Assembly: GCA_013287095.1 (NCBI GenBank)
Contig: JABDEJ010000077.1
Location: 1-10,749, forward strand
Source: Bacteroidota bacterium
GTDB lineage: Bacteria; Bacteroidota; Bacteroidia; CAILMK01
DNA length: 10,749 nucleotides
Direction: 5' to 3'
This document shows positions 1-6,339 of the stretch, piece by piece. The notes beneath the pieces are model-generated. The model made no database searches. It was given only the letters and a program-made list of their open reading frames with translations, and was not told where the DNA came from. Each line of letters starts with the position of its first letter. Within the stretch, counting starts at the first letter, position 1. Made by a program: the position numbers and the translations under genes.

Positions 1-63
1 TACTTAGACAATATTGATTTTATAAAGGAGATTCTCAAAAAGGATAATGTGGAGATTCTTTAG
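1..63 (+). CDS. C-terminal end of an upstream gene (partial)
   Basis: Frame 1 is open from the window edge to a TAG at 61-63 and gives 20 residues ending KEILKKDNVEIL. The charged, ordinary composition and the promoter-bearing gap before the next start suggest the true 3' end of a plus-strand gene. In many Bacteroidota the gene just upstream of trxA is dnaE (DNA polymerase III alpha), and the tail would not be out of place there, but 20 residues cannot establish identity. The dnaE idea is inference from synteny only. Confidence 0.4.
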   Translation, partial: YLDNIDFIKEILKKDNVEIL

Positions 64-85
64 AATTAGTAAACTTTTCTTTCTT

Positions 86-93
86 TACTTTTG
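86..93 (+). promoter_or_regulatory. -7 promoter element of the truncated thioredoxin gene
   Basis: The octamer TACTTTTG matches the Bacteroidota consensus TAnnTTTG exactly and lies 30 bp before the ATG at 124. I see no TTG/TTTG box at the usual distance upstream. The promoter is intact although the gene it serves is broken, so a short nonsense-tailed transcript is probably still made. Confidence 0.5.
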
Positions 94-123
94 TAATCTC
101 TATTCTAAAACACAAACAAAAAA

Positions 124-261
124 ATGGCAGTAGAAATAACCGATAGCAACTTTGAATCCATGTTGAATTCAGGCAAACCTTTAATGGTGGACTTTTGGGC
201 ACAATGGCTTCACAATCCTTTACAAAAGATTTGGCTGTGTTTATTGCAATTTCTCTGTTAA
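124..261 (+). pseudogene. trxA: Thioredoxin, N-terminal fragment fused to unrelated sequence
   Basis: Residues 1-28 (MAVEITDSNF...VDFWAQW) are a clear thioredoxin N-terminus: beta1, alpha1, then the VDFWA strand leading to the active site. The next residues should be CGPC, but after W28 (codon 205-207) the reading continues as LHNPLQKIWLC... to a TAA at 259-261, sequence that is really the antisense of an MNT gene. Both redox cysteines and the remaining ~75 residues are missing, so the product cannot be an active thioredoxin. Promoter and start are normal, which points to a gene cut by a deletion or by an assembly misjoin. If real, a second thioredoxin must serve the cell. The assignment of the 28 residues is secure; the cause of the break is not. 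Confidence 0.85.
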
Positions 262-265
262 CCAT
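203..265 (-). pseudogene. MNT nucleotidyltransferase antitoxin, N-terminal fragment
   Basis: Read from the ATG at 265-263, the first 21 residues (MVNREIAINTAKSFVKDCEAI) match the leader of the minimal nucleotidyltransferases that pair with HEPN proteins in Bacteroidota, typically xxEIAxxTAKxFVxxC followed by a strand and the GSxxKGxxxxxSDxD catalytic motif. Here everything after about residue 21, including the GS and DxD residues, is lost at the thioredoxin junction (203-207). The start overlaps the 3' end of the HEPN gene by 25 bases (241-265), the compact arrangement expected of a HEPN-MNT operon. In this family MNT is the antitoxin and AMPylates the HEPN toxin. Identification rests on a short stretch plus the operon context. 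Confidence 0.65.
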
Positions 266-635
266 GTCTTTAATTCATTTGCTTGATCTATAACACCCTT
301 TGTAAATTCTTCGTTGCAAATTTTATACAATTGATCGAGATATTCCTGATAACGGCCTTCAATTTGAAACGGTTTAGACTTAAAAGGAATTCATTTGTTT
401 TATCATCCAGAGCAACAGGAGTTTGTGAAATGATGTATATTGCATTATGAGTTTTAGGAGGTATATTGCTCTCATTATACTTAATCCACAAAGCTTTGGC
501 TAACTTTTCGATAACAAGATGCGTGAAAAATAAAGATTGAAGATATTTCCTGCCTTGGAATAAAATTCCAACTGCTTCCCAGTCATCTTCAGCCTGGGTA
601 ATCCAATGTGCTACATGCTCTTCTTTGCTTATCAC
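241..635 (-). pseudogene. HEPN domain protein (toxin partner of MNT), frameshifted
   Basis: The frame from the GTG at 635 gives a typical small HEPN protein (PF05168): EEHVAHWITQAEDDWEAV, an FFTHLVIEKLAKALW helix, then PPKTHNAIYI and FLLSLNRF. At about 367-371 the frame is lost and ends wrongly at 288. Moving one frame over restores the family's ending, FQIEGRYQEYLDQLYKICNEEF..., down to a TAA at 243-241. Adding one base in the short A run at 367-369 (T run on the coding strand) would give a 131-residue protein, the usual family length. The lost base is either a true inactivating mutation or a homopolymer sequencing error. HEPN proteins of this type are RNases or toxins held in check by MNT; I do not see a clear RxxxxH motif. 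It lies 13 bp after the T9SS gene. Confidence 0.8.
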
Positions 636-639
636 ATTT

Positions 640-647
640 CAAAGATA
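640..647 (-). promoter_or_regulatory. -7 promoter element of the HEPN gene, almost touching the start
   Basis: On the minus strand TATCTTTG (640-647) is a perfect TAnnTTTG. Only four bases separate it from the GTG start at 635, so transcription would begin at or next to the start codon and the mRNA would be nearly leaderless. No good upstream TTG box is seen. Confidence 0.45.
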
Positions 648-648
648 A

Positions 649-1878
649 CTATGATATGATTACCTTCCCATAATATGCGCCATTTTTGGTGCTTAGGTGA
701 AATAAATACATGCCGGGTGATAAATCAATGGAATTTAACCGGATTTGCTTCCCTTCAAAGGATTCTTTTTTCAATATTTTCCCCGATACATCCAGGATTT
801 CCACTGATCCGGACTCATCTTCAGGCAAATTGATCGAAAATGCTCCTTTAGTCGGATTTGGGAAAATTGAAATAGTTGAATTTTGATTAATTACGCTCTT
901 TAATCCCGCAAATCCCCCATTGAATGTTCTTAAAAATGTGCCACTGTCACCAACAGCATAACCCGTGTCTTTACTGACAAAATGAATGCTATTGAGAGTA
1001 CGGGATGTACCTGATTGTTGCAAAACCCAATTTTTGCCCCCGTCTGCAGTATGATATATTGCGCCTTCTATACCACTTGCGTATCCGCTGGTATCGTTAA
1101 GAAAATAAACCGAAAATAACGTATTGGTATTTATGCCATTGTTCTCTGGAAACCAGGTTTTACCGCTATCAATAGTCTTGTACATCAATTTGGGGCTACC
1201 GCAAGCGTAGCCAATGGCGGGCGAAGGGAAGCACATATCAAAACATAAATTGTATTCATTAAAAACTGAATCGCAGGAGAAAGTCTTACCACTGTCACGC
1301 GTTACAGGAATAAAAGGGTCGTTTGCCCAGTATATAAACCCAGTACCGGGAGTTGAAAAAACTATTAAATGAGGATTAACAATTTCATTGACACAGCCCT
1401 TCGAGAGAATTTCATTCCAGGTTTTACCGCTGTCTACTGACGCATATAAAAAATCACCTCCGGTTGAAACGTAGCCGACAGCAGGATTAGGAAATGAAAC
1501 GGAGGTTAGGTTTATATTTCTAAGAAATACGGAATCCCAGGTCACCCCATCATTTTTGGTGTAGTAAATATATCCACTATTGTATCCGTTTACAAAAAAA
1601 GTGTGCGGCTTTGTTGTTATTACCTTAGTATGAATTACCATGCCTGTGTTTTCCCTTGTCCAATTCAAGCCAAAGTCGGTTGATCTATAAAGCGCATAAT
1701 CATCATCAGATGAAATAATTCCTACATTATTTGAGAAGACAACTGATGTGAAATGTCTTGTTGAATTTAAAGGAAGTGATTGCCATTGTGCTGCTGATTT
1801 TTCTGAGTGGAGAATCAGGAAAACACCTATTAGCAGGTATATGATGGAATAAAGTCTGGGTTTATTTAATCTGGTCAT
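649..1878 (-). CDS. Secreted T9SS-sorted protein with BNR/YCF48-like repeats
   Basis: This is a 409-residue protein. Residues 1-30 form a signal peptide (basic start, hydrophobic YSIIYLLIGVFLIL) with a likely cleavage SAA|QW, leaving Gln31 first. The body carries about six Asp-box-like repeats of the form YxTxDxGxTW (for example STDFGLNW, TKNDGVTW, SVDSGKTW, TIDSGKTW, TADGGKNW), as in BNR/YCF48 propellers that bind ligands or glycans. The last ~75 residues, from ISIFPNPTKG to YYGKVIIS, are a type A T9SS sorting domain (PNPxxG, LDVSGK, LSPGMYLF), so the protein should be carried across the outer membrane and attached or released. It has its own promoter at 1901-1908. Target and exact role are unknown: the repeats show fold and location, not substrate. 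Confidence 0.85.
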   Translation of the reverse strand: MTRLNKPRLYSIIYLLIGVFLILHSEKSAAQWQSLPLNSTRHFTSVVFSNNVGIISSDDDYALYRSTDFGLNWTRENTGMVIHTKVITTKPHTFFVNGYNSGYIYYTKNDGVTWDSVFLRNINLTSVSFPNPAVGYVSTGGDFLYASVDSGKTWNEILSKGCVNEIVNPHLIVFSTPGTGFIYWANDPFIPVTRDSGKTFSCDSVFNEYNLCFDMCFPSPAIGYACGSPKLMYKTIDSGKTWFPENNGINTNTLFSVYFLNDTSGYASGIEGAIYHTADGGKNWVLQQSGTSRTLNSIHFVSKDTGYAVGDSGTFLRTFNGGFAGLKSVINQNSTISIFPNPTKGAFSINLPEDESGSVEILDVSGKILKKESFEGKQIRLNSIDLSPGMYLFHLSTKNGAYYGKVIIS

Positions 1879-1900
1879 AAATCTTACAGGTTGATCTATG

Positions 1901-1908
1901 CAAATTTA
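1901..1908 (-). promoter_or_regulatory. -7 promoter element of the T9SS protein gene
   Basis: The minus strand reads TAAATTTG at 1908-1901, an exact TAnnTTTG, 22 bases before the ATG at 1878. A TTG (1932-1930) sits 21 bases upstream, partly inside the stop codon region of the methyltransferase. This makes the T9SS gene a separate transcription unit from the methyltransferase. Confidence 0.55.
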
Positions 1909-1928
1909 TAAAAAAAGAGTTTCCCGTT

Positions 1929-2696
1929 TCAACCCCCAAAATCCCCGCAAAACACCTTGGTCACATATTTCATCACCACCTTGCCATCCTCTTCATATTT
2001 TTCAAACAATTCTATTAATACCTCAATAGCGTCCTTATATCCCGGATCTGAGAAGGGAATAGCATAAGAAGCAGAATCATATCTTCCTTTTAATCCTTCA
2101 AAATCAAATACCTGTTGGTTATCAAAATGTTCTTCATGGAAAACACCTGGTGAAAAGAAAGCAGCGATTTTGTTTTCATCTACATTCCGATGGTCAATTT
2201 CCTTGTAGTCTGTAGAGTATTTGTACAAAAAAGCATCATATTCTCCCATGAAGCCTGTCTGGTTGGGTTCTCTTTCGTTCCAGATCAAAACAACCTTTCC
2301 GACTGCTTTCAGGATACGTTTAAATTCCTTTTTGGTTTCGGTGAGATCAAACCAATGAAAAGCCTGTCCGGCGACTATAAAATCAATGCATTTATCTGGC
2401 AATCCGGTTTCTTCGCTGCGGGCATTAATGCTTATAAAATCGGGATTCCCCATAAATAGATATTCTGCGGCAAGCCGCATGTCTTCGTTAGGCTCAACCC
2501 CGTAAACCTTGTTACCGTTATTAAGGAACATTTCGGTAGATTTTCCGGTGCCAGAGCCAATATCTGCAATAATTGAAGAAGGTGTTAAGCCGTAATCGTT
2601 TTTCAGATAATCAATGATTCCCGAAGGATAGCCTGGACGGTATAAAACATAGTCTTTAACCCGGGAAGAGAATCTTGTTGTGGGGTTTGTATTCAT
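1929..2696 (-). CDS. Class I SAM-dependent methyltransferase
   Basis: This 255-residue cytoplasmic enzyme has a Rossmann-type methyltransferase fold (Methyltransf_11 style). Motif I is ADIGSGTGKST (D45 to G51), the acidic residue after beta2 is E68 in VYGVEPNEDM, motif II-like acid and loop are at CIDFIVAGQAFHWFD, and LIWNERE closes the core. The N-terminus (RFSSRVKDYVLYRPGYP) and the AFHWFD loop match the family that includes yeast Tmt1/Crg1 and many bacterial proteins annotated only as class I methyltransferase, so SAM binding is secure but the acceptor is not. The ATG overlaps the stop of the barrel gene by four bases (ATGA), so the two are translationally coupled and probably share the promoter at 3538-3545. 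Confidence 0.85.
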   Translation of the reverse strand: MNTNPTTRFSSRVKDYVLYRPGYPSGIIDYLKNDYGLTPSSIIADIGSGTGKSTEMFLNNGNKVYGVEPNEDMRLAAEYLFMGNPDFISINARSEETGLPDKCIDFIVAGQAFHWFDLTETKKEFKRILKAVGKVVLIWNEREPNQTGFMGEYDAFLYKYSTDYKEIDHRNVDENKIAAFFSPGVFHEEHFDNQQVFDFEGLKGRYDSASYAIPFSDPGYKDAIEVLIELFEKYEEDGKVVMKYVTKVFCGDFGG

Positions 2697-3517
2697 AATT
2701 GTTTTTTCATTTTATGCCCATTATTCCCAGCCAGCCTTCTGCCCAATATCAATTTAAAAATCAAACCATCGGTACTTTTTGTAAACCCTTCTCCAACTCC
2801 AAAATTGAATTCCCAATCAGGGGATAAATTCAGATCAATGGCTGGGAAAATCTGTTGCTCCTGTTGCTGATAAGGGAAAAAACCACCGACCGGTCCTAAA
2901 GAGCCATAATACTCAACCCCAAGGGCTACTTCTTTTGTAATGTCAAAACTGAATTTGAAATCCGGTGAAAACTCACCGCCCTTTCCCGCATCATATCCTT
3001 TAAAGGCATAATCTATAACCGGATTCAATGAAAAATACCAGCGTTTTATTTTCTTATCAATAATTGGCCTGAGTTCCAGGGTATATTCATCGTTGCAATA
3101 TTCTTGTCTTTGATACCCGAATTCGGTTGACAGACTTAAACCGACAGGCCATTTGAGGCTTTCAGGTACTGCAAAACGTGGTCTGATATGATCGCCGACC
3201 CAGTCATATCCGTACTTTGGGTTGAGGCTGCTGAAATAATAAAAACCTACTTCAAACCAGGGCGTGAATCCATGCGTGATCTCAATGGTTTCGTGTTCCG
3301 CGCCTTGTGTTGGTCTTACACCATCTGTGATCATTGTCGAGCCGATAGCAGTATAGTTGCTGTGCAGCTCGATCATGGTATAACCTGCAGGAACAAGATC
3401 CGAACCATAAACCTGTATTTCATAATTGTCCTGTCCGTAACAAAGCGAGGCTCCAACTATAGCGAAAAGGCAAGTGAAAGAAAATCTGAGCTTGGTTATC
3501 AATTCCGGGCTGAGCAT
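2693..3517 (-). CDS. Outer-membrane beta-barrel protein of unknown function
   Basis: This is a 274-residue protein with a signal peptide (hydrophobic FSFTCLFAIVGASL) probably cut at CYG|QDN, leaving Gln29. The mature part is made of alternating, aromatic-rich strands typical of barrels: GYTMIELHSNYTA, EITHGFTPWFEVGFYYF, GDHIRPRFAVPES, GLSLSTEFGYQRQ, ELRPIIDKKIKRWYFSLNP, VALGVEYYGSLGP, and a C-terminal WEFNFGVGEGFTKSTDGLIFKLILGRRL. I recognise this as a conserved family in several phyla annotated only as hypothetical or transporter-like, distantly resembling the MetA/phenol-degradation barrels; substrate unknown. It is first gene of a two-gene unit with the methyltransferase. The basic tail after the final strand (GNNGHKMKKQL) is unusual because barrels tend to end at the last strand. 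Confidence 0.75.
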   Translation of the reverse strand: MLSPELITKLRFSFTCLFAIVGASLCYGQDNYEIQVYGSDLVPAGYTMIELHSNYTAIGSTMITDGVRPTQGAEHETIEITHGFTPWFEVGFYYFSSLNPKYGYDWVGDHIRPRFAVPESLKWPVGLSLSTEFGYQRQEYCNDEYTLELRPIIDKKIKRWYFSLNPVIDYAFKGYDAGKGGEFSPDFKFSFDITKEVALGVEYYGSLGPVGGFFPYQQQEQQIFPAIDLNLSPDWEFNFGVGEGFTKSTDGLIFKLILGRRLAGNNGHKMKKQL

Positions 3518-3537
3518 GGCACCAATAGGTATTCATG

Positions 3538-3567
3538 CAAAAATAGCTCATAAATAAATGTGGGCAA
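3538..3567 (-). promoter_or_regulatory. Promoter of the barrel-methyltransferase unit
   Basis: The minus strand carries TATTTTTG (3545-3538), an exact TAnnTTTG, with ATTG ending at 3565 exactly 19 bases upstream. The spacing equals the classical -33/-7 distance in Bacteroidota. The leader to the ATG at 3517 is 20 bases. It shows that the barrel gene is transcribed separately from the desaturase that precedes it. Confidence 0.6.
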
Positions 3568-3592
3568 TGCTTTCAGTGTTAAGATTTAGGAA

Positions 3593-4423
3593 TCAATAAC
3601 TCCCGACAGCCTCAACTACCACACCTTTTGTGTTTTCTGCCCTGAAAGGGCGGATATCTTTTACGATTCCTACCCATGACAAAATTGTAAGCAGGTAAAA
3701 AGTCATATCAATCTCCCACCACTTGTATCCTTGACGGCAAGAGCTTTTGCAATGATGATGGTTGTTATGCCACCCTTCACCCAGGGTAATAATAGCCAGG
3801 AATACATTATTTCTGCTATGATCGTCCGTTTCAAATCTGCGCGTGCCATATACATGTGCCAATGAGTTTACACAATACGAAGCCTGGTACAGGCAGATAA
3901 TGGTAAGCAGATATCCCCATACAAAGGCGGAAATGCCTCCAATGGCAAATATCAAAATAGCAAACGACAACGTGGGAAGCCAGTAGTATTTATCCAGAAA
4001 ACGCAGCTCAGGGTATTTACCAAAATCGGCTATTTTTTTAGGATTATATCCTTGTGTTGCCGGGTCAAAAATCCAGCCGATATGGGAATACCAGAACCCT
4101 TTAAGTACCGGGGAATGCAGGTCTTCTTCTTCATCAGAATGGATATGATGGTCACGGTGATTGGCCGCCCACCACAATATTCCCTTTTGTGCCGATGCCA
4201 TGGTCATCCAGGCCATAATGAATTGTGGTATCCTGTCGAGTTTATAAGATCTGTGGCTGAAATAGCGATGGTATCCGGCTGTTATGAAGAACATCCCAAA
4301 GAAATAATTGATGCCAAACAAGGCAACATATTTCCAGCTGAAAGGCACCATAAAAAGGGCTGCGATGCCTACAATATGGATAAGAATATAAGTATAAAAG
4401 GTGATTCCGCGGTTTTTGAGCAT
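3593..4423 (-). CDS. Membrane fatty acid desaturase (acyl-CoA delta-9 type)
   Basis: The 276-residue protein is an integral membrane di-iron desaturase that inserts a double bond into a fatty acyl chain, adjusting membrane fluidity. All three histidine boxes are present: H52RYFSH57, H89RDHH93 and H219NNHH223, plus the NSLAH190VYG histidine that completes the iron ligands in the stearoyl-CoA desaturase family. Hydrophobic helices lie around residues 10-25, 31-50, 66-82, 150-170 and 170-185. Length is about that of compact bacterial acyl-CoA desaturases, without a fused cytochrome b5 domain, so electrons must come from another protein. Acyl-CoA, acyl-ACP or lipid-bound substrate cannot be told apart here. 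It has its own strong promoter and a 25-base leader; cold induction is plausible but not shown. Confidence 0.93.
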   Translation of the reverse strand: MLKNRGITFYTYILIHIVGIAALFMVPFSWKYVALFGINYFFGMFFITAGYHRYFSHRSYKLDRIPQFIMAWMTMASAQKGILWWAANHRDHHIHSDEEEDLHSPVLKGFWYSHIGWIFDPATQGYNPKKIADFGKYPELRFLDKYYWLPTLSFAILIFAIGGISAFVWGYLLTIICLYQASYCVNSLAHVYGTRRFETDDHSRNNVFLAIITLGEGWHNNHHHCKSSCRQGYKWWEIDMTFYLLTILSWVGIVKDIRPFRAENTKGVVVEAVGSY

Positions 4424-4448
4424 ATTTGAGGAAGAAATAATTAGGCCG

Positions 4449-4479
4449 CAAAGATAAGATAATAAAAAAAACTGGCAAA
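4449..4479 (-). promoter_or_regulatory. Near-ideal Bacteroidota promoter of the desaturase gene
   Basis: On the minus strand TTTG (4479-4476) is followed after exactly 19 bases by TATCTTTG (4456-4449): both boxes of the housekeeping promoter are perfect and the spacing is the consensus one. An A/T tract lies in the spacer. Translation starts 25 bases downstream at 4423. This is the best promoter in the window. Confidence 0.75.
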
Positions 4480-4695
4480 ATATGATGGAAGAAGTTTACC
4501 AGCCGGCATATCATAAAATAATATTGCCATTCCAAATATCAGGGTTAACTTTGACCTGAAAGTCCGGGGGGATTTAAAAAACAAGTTTGATTTCAGCTAA
4601 ACTGGATTTGCATATTCAAAAATGTGCGGCTGTGTTTTCTTTGCCATTTCTGCTTAATTTGGTCAATTCCAAAAACCGAACTCAGTTACAATACT

Positions 4696-4884
4696 ATGAT
4701 GGGGATATCAGATAGCGACAAAAAAAAAGCTGTTAAAAACATAGCAAAGATTGAAAACCAGATTTCTGATCTTAAAAAACTCCTTGAGAAGTTTAGTCCG
4801 ACAAAACAAACCAGTGAGGAAAAGGAAGAAATCTATGGAATTATGTCGGAGATTGAAGAGTTAAGTGCCATGATAAGCATTTAA
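4696..4884 (+). CDS. Small coiled-coil-like protein of unknown function
   Basis: From the ATG at 4696 the product is 62 residues, highly charged and helical throughout: KKAVKNIAKIENQISDLKKLLEKF, a short break SPTKQTS, then EEKEEIYGIMSEIEELSAMI. Hydrophobic residues at heptad-like spacing suggest a helical hairpin or coiled-coil dimer. The frame is open further upstream to 4624, but that part is rich in Cys and Phe and does not look coding, so I prefer 4696 (a second ATG follows at 4699). A weak promoter-like TTAATTTG lies at 4654-4661. No family is recognised. A GC-rich hairpin follows the stop directly, consistent with a separate transcription unit. Confidence 0.5.
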   Translation: MMGISDSDKKKAVKNIAKIENQISDLKKLLEKFSPTKQTSEEKEEIYGIMSEIEELSAMISI

Positions 4885-4886
4885 CA

Positions 4887-4901
4887 GCCTCGAAAAGAGG
4901 C
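4887..4901 (+). terminator. Short GC hairpin after the small gene
   Basis: GCCTC-GAAAA-GAGGC forms a perfect 5-bp stem with a 5-base loop two bases after the TAA at 4884. The position fits a transcription terminator, but no T run follows, so its strength is doubtful. A weaker ATTTG/CAAAT pair follows at 4905-4918. Confidence 0.35.
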
Positions 4902-4956
4902 GGCATTTGATTGCAAATAGGATTATAGTGTTTTTTGGCTGTGTGCCAATTTTAAT

Positions 4957-4992
4957 CTTTGCGTTCTTTGCAAAAAACTTTGCGTTCTTTGC
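4957..4992 (+). repeat. Direct repeat CTTTGCGTTCTTTGC, two copies
   Basis: The 15-mer CTTTGCGTTCTTTGC occurs at 4957-4971 and again at 4978-4992, separated by AAAAAA. Each copy is itself a near-duplication of CTTTGCG. Similar TTTGCG-rich strings are common between genes in Bacteroidota. The first copy overlaps AATCTTTG (4954-4961), one base off the -7 consensus, so it could also hold a promoter for the nitronate monooxygenase gene. Confidence 0.6.
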
Positions 4993-5051
4993 GTGAGATT
5001 TTTTCTTACAAACCTGGAAAGAAAAGATAATCATTAAGAAGGCGATAACTC

Positions 5052-6056
5052 ATGATATACAGCTCCGAAAATTCTGCCAATCCAGTCACAAAACTATTCG
5101 GTATCCAATATCCCATCATCCAGGCTGGCATGATCTGGTGTGCCGGATGGGAGCTTGCTTCTGCCGTAAGCAATGCAGGTGGATTGGGTTTGATCGGCTC
5201 CGGGTCTATGTATCCTGAAATTCTTCGTGAACATATCCGTAAATGTAAAGATGCTACGAACAAACCTTTCGGTGTAAATGTGCCGCTCATCTATCCTGAT
5301 ATCGAAAAACATATCGAGATCAGCATTGAAGAAGGCGTCAAAATCGTTTTTACCTCGGCAGGCAATCCCAAAACATGGACTTCCCTCTTGAAATCGCATG
5401 GAATTACTGTAGTGCATGTGGTATCCAGCGTTAAGTTCGCCATAAAAAGTGAAGATGCGGGAGTGGACGCCGTGGTGGCGGAAGGTTTTGAGGCGGGAGG
5501 ACATAACGGCCGCGAAGAAACGACAACTATGGTGTTGATCCCGGCCGTAAGAGATGCCGTTAAAATCCCATTGATTGCCGCAGGTGGTATTGGGTCAGGT
5601 CGCTCTATGCTTGCTGCAATGGCCCTTGGTGCCGATGGGGTGCAAATGGGAACACGCTTTGCGCTGAGCTATGAATCTTCAGGGCATCCGGCATTCAAAA
5701 AAGCTATTTTAGATTCAGGTGAAGGGGATACTACCCTTACCTTAAAAAAACTGACGCCGGTAAGAATGCTTCATAACAGGTTTTTTGACGAAATCTCGGC
5801 CGCTGAAAAAGCCGGTGCAGATGCAGATACCCTTGCATCCATGCTTGGCAAGGGCAGGGCCAAAAAAGGGATGTTTGAGGGGAACCTGGATGAAGGAGAA
5901 CTGGAAATCGGCCAGGTGGGAGGATATATCAGGGATATTCAGCCTGCCGCAGAGATCGTTAAAAATGTCTGGGATGAATTTTTAGCGGCAGAAAAAGAGC
6001 TTTCAGTACGAAACAGATTTTTTTTGGAACAAAACCCGGGCAAAAGTTCTTATTAA
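5052..6056 (+). CDS. Nitronate monooxygenase / FabK-like FMN enzyme
   Basis: This 334-residue cytoplasmic flavoprotein belongs to the 2-nitropropane dioxygenase family (PF03060), a TIM barrel with FMN. Seen in the sequence are the N-terminal YPIIQAGMIWCAGWELASAVSNAGG, the phosphate-binding AAGGIGSGRS (residues 176-185), GADGVQMGTRF (193-203), and E147AGGH151NG with the His that acts as catalytic base in nitronate monooxygenases. The family oxidises alkyl nitronates, often to protect from nitro toxins, but FabK-type enoyl-ACP reductases share the same fold and are frequently confused with it. Length fits either. With no fab genes nearby I favour nitronate monooxygenase or an uncharacterised relative. 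The ATG at 5052 sits right before the conserved start; no clear Shine-Dalgarno is seen. Confidence 0.85.
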   Translation: MIYSSENSANPVTKLFGIQYPIIQAGMIWCAGWELASAVSNAGGLGLIGSGSMYPEILREHIRKCKDATNKPFGVNVPLIYPDIEKHIEISIEEGVKIVFTSAGNPKTWTSLLKSHGITVVHVVSSVKFAIKSEDAGVDAVVAEGFEAGGHNGREETTTMVLIPAVRDAVKIPLIAAGGIGSGRSMLAAMALGADGVQMGTRFALSYESSGHPAFKKAILDSGEGDTTLTLKKLTPVRMLHNRFFDEISAAEKAGADADTLASMLGKGRAKKGMFEGNLDEGELEIGQVGGYIRDIQPAAEIVKNVWDEFLAAEKELSVRNRFFLEQNPGKSSY

Positions 6057-6071
6057 TATTATATAGTATCT

Positions 6072-6079
6072 TAACTTTG
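6072..6079 (+). promoter_or_regulatory. -7 promoter element of the 72-aa membrane protein gene
   Basis: TAACTTTG is an exact TAnnTTTG located 41 bases before the ATG at 6121 and 15 bases after the stop of the preceding gene, so the small gene is likely transcribed on its own. No upstream TTG box is apparent. Confidence 0.5.
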
Positions 6080-6120
6080 CAGCTGTTAACAAAGTATAAG
6101 GGTATTGTATTAATAACCCG

Positions 6121-6339
6121 ATGAAAAAAGAAATGACACAACCTTCTTCCGCGCAGAACAAATCGAATAATCTTGTGTTACCTGTAGCAATGGCTGTTAT
6201 TGGCGCAAGTGTTGTGCTAATGGCAGTAATGCTGTTGGTAAACGATAAAAAAAGCGGAAGGGATAATTATGGCAGCTATGATGTCGAAAATTATGATATT
6301 GTAGGAAACATGCCGTTTATCTTTGGCGCAGGCGAATAA
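6121..6339 (+). CDS. Small single-pass membrane protein of unknown function
   Basis: The product has 72 residues: a polar N-terminus (MKKEMTQPSSAQNKSNN), one strong transmembrane helix (about residues 18-40, LVLPVAMAVIGASVVLMAVMLLV), a basic stop (NDKKSGR) and a Tyr/Asp-rich tail ending NMPFIFGAGE. The lysines just after the helix suggest that the tail faces the cytoplasm, or the helix may be an uncleaved anchor. No lipobox or signal peptidase site is evident. A perfect -7 element upstream and normal codon use support a real gene. Family not recognised. Confidence 0.6.
   Translation: MKKEMTQPSSAQNKSNNLVLPVAMAVIGASVVLMAVMLLVNDKKSGRDNYGSYDVENYDIVGNMPFIFGAGE

Noticed and set aside
35..200. Continuation of the minus-strand MNT frame beyond the junction
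   Set aside because: Past base 203 the frame reads antisense through the thioredoxin fragment and its promoter, giving a Phe/Cys-rich run unlike any nucleotidyltransferase, so it is not part of a real gene.
4424..4695. RNA gene or riboswitch in the 272-base gap between desaturase and small gene
   Set aside because: Apart from the desaturase promoter and a weak promoter-like TTAATTTG, I see no cloverleaf, conserved riboswitch core or strong stem.
4957..4992. CRISPR-like array
   Set aside because: There are only two 15-base copies with a 6-base A spacer; no spacers of normal size and no cas genes.
5094..5504. Minus-strand open frame inside the nitronate monooxygenase gene
   Set aside because: It overlaps conserved flavoenzyme coding sequence and shows no domain, signal peptide or plausible start context.
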